NCBI GenBank assembly: GCA_947172415.1
Contig: OX359202.1
Location: forward strand, 6,434,899 to 6,498,898
Source of the DNA: Chondrosia reniformis
Lineage: Eukaryota > Porifera > Demospongiae > Chondrillida > Chondrillidae
Direction of reading: 5' to 3'
Length of the DNA: 64,000 nucleotides
A program made the position numbers and the translations under genes. This document shows positions 49,021 to 57,955 of the stretch, piece by piece (the first letter of the stretch is position 1; each line of letters starts with the position of its first letter). The notes beneath the pieces are model-generated. The model worked only from the letters and a program-made list of their open reading frames with translations, ran no database searches and was not told the DNA's origin.

Positions 49021-50123
49021 ATGGTGAGTTTCGTTTTGACCTGTATATCAGATAGAGAGATGTATATTATTTCTTTTTTATTATTGGTAGCCGAAGGCAA
49101 AGAAGGGAAAGAAATTTGCGACAGTTAAGCGTCTATTGTCTCCTAAGGATGCAAGAATGTAAGGTCTCCCAATATGACTTGAGCGCAAAGTCTGTGTCAT
49201 TGAAATTTGTTTTATGCAGTAAAAAGAATCAAGAGGATGCACAGAAAAGGAGAAAAGTCGAAGAAGAGAGCAAAGTGAAGCAAGCGTACGTTTTACTAAT
49301 CTGACCATTTTCTTTGATTTATGTTTACCAGTTATAACCATTAGTCCGAAGACATCATCAGCCCTATTCTTCAGCTACAACACACAGCTAGGACCGCCCT
49401 ATCACGTGATAGTAGACACAAATTTTATCAACTTTTCCATTCAAAATAAATTAGATATTTTTAAATCAATGATGGACTGTCTCTTTGCCAAATGTAAGTA
49501 GCTACTTTGACCAGGTGTCTTGGTATTGCATCATATCTGATTGATGTTGCCTCATCCATAGGTACACCATACATTACCGACTGTGTAATGGGTGAATTGG
49601 AGAAGTTGGGACCAAAGTTTAGAGTTGCCCTTCGGTAAGCAGTGAATGTCCAACTGTATCACTTTATAATGAGTGCTTAATATGTTAGCATTGCCAAAGA
49701 CCCAAGATTTGAGAAGCTGCCCTGTTTACATCAAGGGACATATGCAGACGACTGCATTGTCAATAGAGTGACACAGGTAAACGACACGGCCTACACACCT
49801 AACTGGTATATATGACTTTTAACTGTGACTTTATCCCCTTAGCACAAGTGCTACATTGTGGCCACTTGTGATAGAGACCTTAAGAGAAGGATACGGAAGG
49901 TTCCTGGTGTTCCAATAATGTACATTACACAGCACAGATACAGCATTGAGCGTCTACCAGATTCTTATGGCGGTTAGCATCACCATGACAACCATGTTAC
50001 CTTACAAATTATCAAGATTAAGTGTGAATTAGTCTTTTACTTTTATCTCTATGTATTTGAAAGTATGTTAGGTAAGTGAGAATCCAGTTTTTATCTGCTC
50101 TTCCTTTCATAGCACCCAAGTAA
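49021..50123 (+). CDS. FCF1: FCF1/Utp24, PIN-domain pre-rRNA nuclease of the small-subunit processome
   Basis: FCF1 cleaves pre-rRNA at the 5' end of 18S in the nucleolus. Coding exons: 49021-49023 (ATG only), 49091-49158, 49220-49285, 49345-49493, then three more and a last exon ending TAA at 50121-50123. Family blocks in order: [36 protein letters not shown] (PIN start with catalytic Asp), [59 protein letters not shown] and a DSYGAPK end. It is complete and about the usual 198 residues. It converges with the SH2 gene, 166 bp apart. A truncated copy is at 44046. Confidence 0.95.
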
Positions 50124-50289
50124 CGGATCCACCATTTTATAGATCATTGTCGACAGGTGAAGAAAGAGTTCTTCTTAAAATGACCAATGATTACATTTAA
50201 ATTATTAATCATTGTAATTACTACAGAATTATAGAATGTTATGCAAATATTCAAATATGTTATCAATAACAGCAAAACTTGTGAAGTGT

Positions 50290-52237
50290 TCATTTGGCAT
50301 TCAGGTACACTAGTGAATCTGATTCCCACGAGTGATGGGTGATAGTGGAGTATTTCTTTTGCATCTCTGTGAACTGAGTAGGTGTGACTGCAGTCTCCTT
50401 GTAGCTTGGAGGGGGTGTGGCATCCAACAGTTTAGGGGGTGTGGCCTTGGTCTTTTCCTTCTTGGTAGAGCTCTTCCTAAAAATGAAGGAGATGGCGCTG
50501 GATACTGACCTCCTGAAAGACCTTTTCCTCTTTGGTGTAGTTGGAGTGAGGTTGAGAACTGCACTCTTTGGTCGTGGCTTGTCCTGGTCCTGGCTCTTGC
50601 TAGGAGAGCTCTTGTAAGACGACGGAGAAGAGAAGACAAAACTGTATCTGTTGTTCTCTGTGGCACTGTTGGGGAATGGAGAGGAATTCAACCCAATGCT
50701 CTTGTCCTCTGTCTCTATAAACTGACAAGGAATAGGAGTCAGTTTCTGTGGTCTCTTGTAGACACTGTTCTCTACCGTCCTCAGAGACAGGCTGCTATTT
50801 AGCTGCTCCTGAATGTCTTTGAAAGAACTCAGCCTCTGTTTATCCACTGACATTTGCTTTGGTATCAGTTCAACTGATTTTGATAGGCTGGGTTCTGTGT
50901 TGCCTAGCAACTGTGGACCTCTCCTCTCAGAGGTTGGTCCCAGGTTGTCAGAGGAGCAGGAGAGAGGTGCAATGACTTTTCTCCTAACTGGTGTACTGGA
51001 GGAACCTGGGGTCTCTTTGGACACAAAAACACTGTCCTCTTCTCTGTCCTCTTCCATGTCTTTCTTTGCTAAAGTTGGAAGTCCTTCAGTCAATGTTGAG
51101 TCTGATGTTTTGACTTTGTAGTGCAGCGGAGTTGGCTCCTGGATGGTGTCATTCTCATCTTCAGAGAGCTCAGTGTCGCTATTGCCACTGACAGTACAGT
51201 CTTCAGAGGAGAGCTCCACCTCACTCTCAGCCCTGATGGAGGCCCTGGCCTCCACAAAGCTGCGTCTGGTGGGCCAGATATCCAATATGCTGTGTGCATT
51301 GGATGAGAAGGAGGAATCAAGGGAGGAGGGATTTGGGGAGGGAGACACACAATCGGGTGAAGGAGTTGCAGGTGGCTTGAATGTTGAGTAAGAGATGGCA
51401 GGGCTTTTTGACAGCAAGTTAGTGTCCTGGTGGACTTTCTCCCTCAGAAGTGCCTCCAGCGAGGCAGAAGACCCTCTCTTGCTGATGTCTCCTCTGGAGG
51501 ACATGGAGGATAATCTCCTGGTAACATTGTAATCAGCCTCTTGGTGAACTTCCACCTTTGGAGTAGGTTGGGGATGCACCTCGGCCATTACTACAGTAGT
51601 GTTGGAGTCTGTGTCTAGACCATTCTCCACTGGAGTGGCGTCCATTTTGCTGTCTCTGATGAACGAGATGGGAGGACCCAACTGTGGATTGTGCTTCAGA
51701 TCGGCTAGAGGTCTTTCCTGCAGAAACAAATTACAATTTATACATAAACAATGGACGCAGTAATATATATAAAATGTTCTCTTACAGGTTTGATTAGACG
51801 GACACCATCCAATTGGTTGTCGCTATAAAACTCAATTGCAGAATCTAAATTTAGAAACTTGAAGCCGTTGACTAAGCACTTATTGTCTGGATAAGCTATT
51901 ATAGGGTAGTTCTTAACTGCTGAACCATTCCTAGCGAGGGGAAACGAAAATACTGTGAAATGTACGCAGAATATTTACGCAGACGCTGCAGACGACATAC
52001 CTCACTGATAATATGTAATCTGCCGTGGATTCGGGAGAGTCGCGAACTAGGAACTTTCCCTGTCGGTTCTCCGTCTGCAACTGTCTCTTCACTTCTTGGT
52101 CGCTAGTCCTACCAGTATACCACCTGCAGTAAGCGCGCGAGGAAGTTAAGATGATCACGAGCGTGATAAGAAATCTCAGAAGCAGCGACTTACTGCTCGT
52201 CTTCCAGGAGACTGAGGGCGCCTTGTAGAGTTGCCAT
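50290..52237 (-). CDS. N-terminal SH2-domain adaptor-like protein, 4 exons, 579 aa
   Basis: Minus-strand exons 52237-52194, 52123-52001, 51930-51786 and 51717-50290. The start MATLQGALSLLEDEQ is followed by an SH2 domain (WYTGRTSDQEV..., GKFLVRDSPEST with the phosphotyrosine-binding Arg, ILSVR, then YPIIAYPDNK and FYSDNQLDGVRLIKP). The remaining ~470 residues are Ser/Pro-rich and probably disordered, with a basic KRKRSFRRSVSS segment and PPPSYKE, a PPxY-type motif that could bind WW domains. No kinase or other catalytic domain is visible, suggesting a phosphotyrosine-signalling adaptor. I could not assign an orthologue; NSP/BCAR3, SH2B and SH2D families were considered without a clear match. 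Confidence 0.85.
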
Positions 52238-52785
52238 CAACTGTATCTAAGGCCGATGAACGTGTGAAATACTGCAAGTAGACTGTTAATGGCGAGTATC
52301 CGCTCACGCGCCGCGCTGAGCTTGAATCGCGCATGACGTCAGTCCTGCCGTGTCGCAAGAACCCTTTATCTTTGGGCTTTCAAAGTACGAGTTAATAAAG
52401 CGAATCGCGAGCAAGTTAAATGAAGTGGAAATATTGAAATATAAGTATATAGGCCAACACAAGATAGCAGCAGTTCTCACAGTGATGGGTGTCCAGTGTG
52501 TGCATCGTGTGATGCTATGCTAATATCCATCCGTTGCTATACTTCATGAACTTCACCCTTAACAGTCAATGGCATGATTGCTTGGGGCTGATTGTTCCAT
52601 GTGATATGCTCAGATCTGAGTTCCTTGGGATATAGTCCACAAGAATATAAGACACACAAGCGTATCATATTGCTACATATGTCCATGTACATACCAGATG
52701 CGACTCCATTTGTATAGGGTATGTTGACCTTTTGAGAGTGGATAGGCGTCAACCGGAGTTGTGGGATTGACTAGTGAAGCCGAGG
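52238..52785. promoter_or_regulatory. Divergent intergenic region between SH2 adaptor and K2P channel
   Basis: 548 bp between the two start codons, holding both 5' flanks. It contains a GC-rich stretch near 52300-52340 (CACGCGCCGCGC) and a TGACGTCA half-like site (ATGACGTCAG near 52333), which is a CRE/ATF-like motif. No gene was seen. Confidence 0.45.
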
Positions 52786-53736
52786 ATGAAGGACCAGGAA
52801 GAGACTCCACCTTTGAAGAAACGATGTTCAAACTACTTTAAATCTTTTAACTCTCTTTATCAGAGTCTTCTTCTGGCTCTCGTCATTTTGGCCTACCTAC
52901 TGATTGGGGCTGTGATCTTCGAGGCCCTTGAACGCCCCGATGAGATTGCTCGATTAGAGAACACAAAGATTTCCAGAATAAACCTTCGTGATAACATTGT
53001 GAATGACTTGGCTTTGCAGTTTAATATCTCAAGAAACGTTTCAGAGGCTTTTGTGGCAAATCTCTCAAACTCCCTCATTGAACTATGTCCTTATGTGGTA
53101 GACCAGCCTGCCCCCCAGTGGGAGTTCAGGCAAGCTATATTCTTTGCAACCACAGTCATTACTACTATAGGTTATGGAACAATTGCTCCGCAGACAAGTG
53201 GTGGAAGATCATTCTGTTGCATTTATGCTTTGATTGGCATTCCTCTGACAGTCATCTTCCTTGGTGTCGTTGGCCAGCTGCTCGTGCATCCTTTTGAGGC
53301 ATGTGTCAAGAAGCTGAAAGGCCGTACTGTGGTCAAGATAGTTGCGGTAGTTTCTGTAGCATGTGCTGGTTTTGTACTCTTCTTTATAATTCCAGCCATT
53401 ATATTCATGGTCATTGAAGAGTGGACATACAGAGATGCTCTATATTTTGTGTTTGTGTCACTGAGTACCATTGGATTTGGAGACTTTACTCCCGGAAGCA
53501 ACCCTGATAGACCGACCAGTGATAGTCTGAGGTCACTGTATAGAGTGTGTGTGTCTGTTTGGATATTCATAGGATTGGCCTTCTTGGCAGTCGTTTTGAC
53601 TGAGGTTGGCAGCATTATGACCAAATGTTGGAAGAGAACTTCTAGAAAATGCAGAGTGTGTTGCAAGTGTGCAGAAAGCGTGGAAGTTGACAGCTCAAAG
53701 AAGGAAGACGATGGATTTTCAGAGGACAAGCTATGA
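52786..53736 (+). CDS. Two-pore-domain potassium channel (K2P/KCNK), single exon, 316 aa
   Basis: ATG at 52786 gives MKDQEETPPLKK. The K2P pattern is complete: M1 (LALVILAYLLIGAVIFEALE), an extracellular cap with N-glycosylation sequons (NIS, NVS, NLS), pore 1 filter TIGYGT, M2 (ALIGIPLTVIFLGV), M3, pore 2 filter TIGFGD, M4 (IFIGLAFLAVVLTEV), and a short Cys/Lys-rich cytoplasmic tail. It should form a dimeric background K+ channel in the plasma membrane. The filter pair GYG/GFG and short loops are general to the family, so I do not assign a TWIK/TASK/TREK subgroup. It is intronless, unlike its neighbours, which may mean retroposition or intron loss. Confidence 0.93.
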   Translation: MKDQEETPPLKKRCSNYFKSFNSLYQSLLLALVILAYLLIGAVIFEALERPDEIARLENTKISRINLRDNIVNDLALQFNISRNVSEAFVANLSNSLIELCPYVVDQPAPQWEFRQAIFFATTVITTIGYGTIAPQTSGGRSFCCIYALIGIPLTVIFLGVVGQLLVHPFEACVKKLKGRTVVKIVAVVSVACAGFVLFFIIPAIIFMVIEEWTYRDALYFVFVSLSTIGFGDFTPGSNPDRPTSDSLRSLYRVCVSVWIFIGLAFLAVVLTEVGSIMTKCWKRTSRKCRVCCKCAESVEVDSSKKEDDGFSEDKL

Positions 53737-54041
53737 CACGGATGTAAAGCCTTACTAGGCTGTTAGTGTTGGCAAACTCAGTGTAGCTGATTAAGTGTTG
53801 AAGTAGCAGAGATTTGTAGAAATTTATTAGAAGCTTTTAAATGTAGTCATCCATCAATGTACTTTTGTCAACTGTTATATACAAACTGGCCAAGCAAATA
53901 TACGTAATTGTCAATTTTACACCTTGACTCGACCAGAGAACTGTAGGGGCTAGCGACTAGGCTACGTACCAGATGGAGCCTTGCAAATGCAAGTTAAATA
54001 TTTGAAGTTGTTCAAAATAAATTATTCGGCCATATTTCATA
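53737..54041. other. Spacer between K2P channel and BPNT1
   Basis: About 305 bp between same-strand genes, AT-rich. It presumably holds the K2P 3' UTR and BPNT1 promoter; nothing else was seen. Confidence 0.4.
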
Positions 54042-54999
54042 ATGTCAGTTGATCAAGGTATGATTCCCCTGTTGTCGGCTTGTGTTGCTGCAGCGCGAAG
54101 GGCAGGTAGCATTATCAGAGAGATAACGGAAAGGGGAGATCTTCAGGTCAAGGAGAAGGTAAGCTATAATATTGTACATGGAGAATATAAGAATCATTTT
54201 CCGTAATAAACAGGGCATCGATGACCCGCAGACGGAGGCGGACAGGAGGGCGCAGCAATGTATCTTGACCACACTGAAGAAGAGGTTTCCCAACGTTACT
54301 GTTGTAGCGGAGGAGGACCTCTCTCAGATGTTTGTCGAACAACTTTTTGTCGGAGAAGATGCGCCGGAAGTGCTTCGTTACGCCTGTCCCGCGGAACTGA
54401 AGGGCCTCAGAATGGAGGATTTGGTTGTGTGGGTGGATCCGCTAGATGGCACTAGGGAATACACAAGTGGACACAAGGACCATGTGACCACAATGATTGG
54501 TGTCAGTCACAAGGGCCGGCCGGTAGGCGGGGTCATTCATCAGCCCTTCCCCCAAGGACTGACAGGTCGGACCATATGGGGCCTAGTTGGCTTGGGAGCA
54601 TTTGACAGCAGTACTGGTGCTGCCATAATGGTGGGAGGGGAGTCGGAGCGGACTCGCTTGGCAATGACCTTGTCGCACTCCAACAAGAATATGGAAGCCT
54701 TTGTGAAGGCTCTTAGTCCGGAGAGTGTAGTGCGTGAGGGAGGAGCAGGAAACAAGGTCTTGAAACTGCTGGAGGACAAAGCTGATTTATACGTTCATCT
54801 GTCCAGTGGCTCCAAGCGGTGGGACACCTGTGCTGGCGAGGCCTTGCTATTGGCTGCTGGAGGGCATCTGACTGATTGTCATGGCAACCGTATAGAGTAC
54901 AACCCTCATAAGAGCTTTCTGAATGAGCAGGGAGTTGTAGCTACAAGAAATCAGTATTCATACAAGAAAGCTATCAGTATACTGCACACTCTAATATAG
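54042..54999 (+). CDS. BPNT1: 3'(2'),5'-bisphosphate nucleotidase 1, 2 exons, 300 aa
   Basis: BPNT1 hydrolyses 3'-phosphoadenosine 5'-phosphate to AMP in sulfate metabolism and is a Mg-dependent, lithium-sensitive phosphatase. Exon 1 is 54042-54158 and exon 2 is 54214-54999, joining K|GIDDPQTEADRRAQ. Family motifs: VVAEED, WVDPLDGTREYTSG (metal-binding D-P-L-D-G-T), GRTIWGLVGLGAF and WDTCAGEALLLAAGG (the W-D-x-C-A-G-E second signature). About 300 residues, near the usual ~308. It converges with fucosyltransferase copy B. Its 3' part is also present as a dead fragment at 44279. Confidence 0.95.
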
Positions 55000-55245
55000 G
55001 CTAGATTAGACAATAATGACAAATTATTATTCATACAAGAATATTATTTACTGAGATTGAGGACTATATAATTACAAATTTTAAGAAATCAATGAAAAAT
55101 AATCACAAAAAACATAAAATGTTATGTTTGAATCAGATTCCCAAGTGACAAGTGATGAATGAGTATTACATAATCATACCTGCAAAATGGCTATGGCCAA
55201 ATACAAAACAGATTTATACAAACACACAAATACTAAATTAAACTA

Positions 55246-56715
55246 TTAAATAAAAGGTGGTGGCTTGCTTTGACAGTTACAAGATCTACCACCATCACCA
55301 TAGGAAGCTAGCTTCAGTTCGTATGCTTGCTTACATATTGAGCATGCTATGATTGTGTCATCCTTGGTCTTGGCACCGCAATGCTTTTTGTTTAAAAGTT
55401 GTAAGTGATTAAAATCCAAAGTTGTATGTGTATTGAACAGATCATCACTTGTGAGAACGCGATTCAAATATCTTCCAAGTTGCTCAATACTAGAATAGTC
55501 TGCTACATTGATAACTGTATTGTTGCCAGGCAGGTGTAGCCCTACATCTAAGGCTCCTCTGTAGATGGGTATAGCACCAGCCTGAAAGATGAGGAATATC
55601 TTTTCACTCACAAGACCGGGCTGAAGTATGTGCTCAAAAGCAATAACCATTCGATACTTTGATGCTATTGAAATGAATTCCTCCTCCCAGTTATCTGGTT
55701 TCTTGGGAGGAGGCCGGAAGACTCCCGTCTTGTCTCTCATATTGTAGAGACACCTGCCATAGGAATCTATCCGTACATGCTTCATCAGCTTAATCAAGTA
55801 GATCAAACGGTCGTTGTACTTCTTGTTGCAGTTGCTGATAAACATTGCAATACCCTTACGTTCCGATGCTACTTTGGAAGGTTTAGAATCCTCTAGTTTG
55901 AGCAAGTTAGGCATGTTTGCACAAAGTTCCATATATTGTGATTTCTCACTCAGCCTCAAATTAACTTGGATTTCAGAGTATAATGTCAATCCATGCGCAT
56001 CAACTGCTTCATCTTCCTTGAGATTAAAGAGGATTATTGGCTGGGGAAAGCAGTATCGCAATGGTTTCTTAGGGTCAAATGCTTGCATCACCTTGAGGAC
56101 TGCGTCTGAGGTATTTGCCCTTAGTTTTTGGCTCAAACTGCAGACTGCCTTGTTGGGTAGCTGACACTTTGATGTGCTCTCAATATGCGTGTTCATTAAG
56201 ACTGCGTTCTCCTTTGACAGCTCACTGTAGTTCTCTATAAAGATGGTCACATGACTCATGTCAAAATCCCCACAAAATTGACAATACTCAATAAGTCTGT
56301 CACCGTAATTGATTCTACATGTATTGTGACGTAATTTTTTTGGTAAATATTTCTGGTAAGCCTCGGGGATTGGCACATAGGATCTTAGATCTGACTCCCC
56401 CTCTACCTTCAGTGACAGAGGAGATCTCTCATTTGGACTTTTCCACTTTTGATTTCTTTGACTGCCAAATCCAGTGGAACTATTTGTAGTTTGAGTTGCT
56501 ACAGTTGCCTTAATGGAGGGTTTGCTTATTAAGTTTTGCCATTGTTTAATAGCATCGTCATACACTGGTTCATCTGCATCCAACACTGGTGAGGTCTTGC
56601 TGTTTGGAGCAAAGGCGTAGAGAACAACAGTCAGTAGAACCACAATTATAACATACTGATAAGAACGTCCCAATCGTCCTACAACAACATAGAGGAAGAG
56701 AGTATCAGGTGACAT
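55246..56715 (-). CDS. GT10 fucosyltransferase-like type II membrane protein, copy B (489 aa)
   Basis: Right-hand duplicate of the gene at 44985-46460, with the same architecture: N-terminal signal anchor, Ser/Thr-rich stem, GT10 catalytic half and Cys-rich tail. It differs by about nine residues (for example K/N in APNSK, H/R in KKLRH, C/R in SERKG, Q/R in MKHVR, K/R in LGRYL) and lacks the two residues LQ found in copy A. None hit the conserved SEKIFLIFQAGAIPIYRG block, so both may be active. The ATG is the first in the frame after upstream stops. It lies head-to-head with CEBPZ. Confidence 0.82.
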   Translation of the reverse strand: MSPDTLFLYVVVGRLGRSYQYVIIVVLLTVVLYAFAPNSKTSPVLDADEPVYDDAIKQWQNLISKPSIKATVATQTTNSSTGFGSQRNQKWKSPNERSPLSLKVEGESDLRSYVPIPEAYQKYLPKKLRHNTCRINYGDRLIEYCQFCGDFDMSHVTIFIENYSELSKENAVLMNTHIESTSKCQLPNKAVCSLSQKLRANTSDAVLKVMQAFDPKKPLRYCFPQPIILFNLKEDEAVDAHGLTLYSEIQVNLRLSEKSQYMELCANMPNLLKLEDSKPSKVASERKGIAMFISNCNKKYNDRLIYLIKLMKHVRIDSYGRCLYNMRDKTGVFRPPPKKPDNWEEEFISIASKYRMVIAFEHILQPGLVSEKIFLIFQAGAIPIYRGALDVGLHLPGNNTVINVADYSSIEQLGRYLNRVLTSDDLFNTHTTLDFNHLQLLNKKHCGAKTKDDTIIACSICKQAYELKLASYGDGGRSCNCQSKPPPFI

Positions 56716-57923
56716 ATATTAATTATAGCATACTAAAATGTGCCTATGCGTGGGTGGTATTCTACAAGAATCTTCAGAAATGTTACCTATGCTCTTCAGA
56801 GCCAAACACTCTAACTTCTCAGTGTTGAAAATGTACAATCATTATGAAAAATTAACTTGAACTTAACGACATTACAATGTTAAATTTCAAAGAATTAACA
56901 CGTGCAATGTGACGGTTAGGACAAAATTCCAATTGAGGAGTTTTGTCAAATTCTAATCGAAGTTATCTCGAAACCAGAGCGAAGCTTAATCGAAACTTTA
57001 TCGTAGTTTTTACCGACGTTCACTTGCGCAGCTTTAAGTACCGTACACGACTCGGTGGGTAAAACTTTGTTCCCTTTCATGGGATCGACCTTTGTGTTCG
57101 CACAAGATGGACTCGAACTTCCACACAAACACGGAAATTGGCCGATGGTCAGGCATATACACACGAGATCTACTGTATCCCAAACCATTGGCCTGTCCCA
57201 GCGACAGTTTTTAAGTGACAACGCAATATAACCCCGTTCATATATCTGCTACAGCGAAATGGAAATTATCGCATTAAGCAAAGCCGTATAATACTCTAAT
57301 GGCATAATGTGTATAACCGGCCTCCTCTAACAGCCAGGTCAGCGAAATAGCAGCACCACAGACTGCTAGAATTGTAGAAGAGCAAATAACTGGACAAGAT
57401 ACTCGTATTGCTCCGTTTCGCTTACTTAAAATCCATGAGAAGAGCCGCTTCATTCTTCCTTTCTCTGTTACATGCAATCTTCGTGATCTGAAGGGCGAAA
57501 TGATGTAAAGTCATAATATTATGATAGCGAAGAAGGTTTCAGATATGAACGTGTTGCGGTCTAGATCTGTGAATCCTGCTAACATAGCTCGGTTACAAGT
57601 GTGAAATACACTTTATACAAATCCCTCCTTCCAGCGACTAATGCTCACTCCTCTAAGTTTAACTTAATAAAGATGTCAGTTGTCGAATGATTTCAAATCT
57701 TTAGAAACACCCACATTTCCAGAGCCCGCGTGCAACTGTCTCGCAGTGAATTACTTACCGTTAGACAACAGCAAAACAGAATTCGCTCTTCTATGAGCCT
57801 CTCGATAGAGCAAGAATAAACTGTATAGTAACGACAAGAGATATTTTCAATTCGACTTAAAAAGCTACAAACGCAATTTCATTCTATACTTAATGATATT
57901 CATGTAATCCACCCTGGAATAAA
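56716..57923. promoter_or_regulatory. Divergent region between fucosyltransferase B and CEBPZ
   Basis: The first ~750 bp match 46461-47236. A 325-bp stretch (about 57471-57795) is absent from the left copy, and the homology resumes for ~57 bp to 57853. It contains the 5' flanks of both genes. No convincing RNA gene; short hydrophobic ORFs on the minus strand were not called. Confidence 0.5.
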
Positions 57924-57953
57924 ATGGCCGGTAATCTTGCTGCTGTGTGGTGA
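57924..57953 (+). promoter_or_regulatory. Upstream ORF of CEBPZ (9 codons), ends 2 bp before the main ATG
   Basis: ATGGCCGGTAATCTTGCTGC begins a 9-residue frame (MAGNLAAVW) stopping at TGA 57951-57953. The main CEBPZ ATG is at 57956. The strong AAAATGGCC context and the two-base gap suggest translational coupling or repression, provided transcription starts upstream of 57924. Confidence 0.5.
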
Positions 57954-57955
57954 CA

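Noticed and set aside
57100..57130. Minus-strand AGTTCGAGTCC B-box-like motif upstream of fucosyltransferase B
   Set aside because: No matching A-box or cloverleaf could be found around it.
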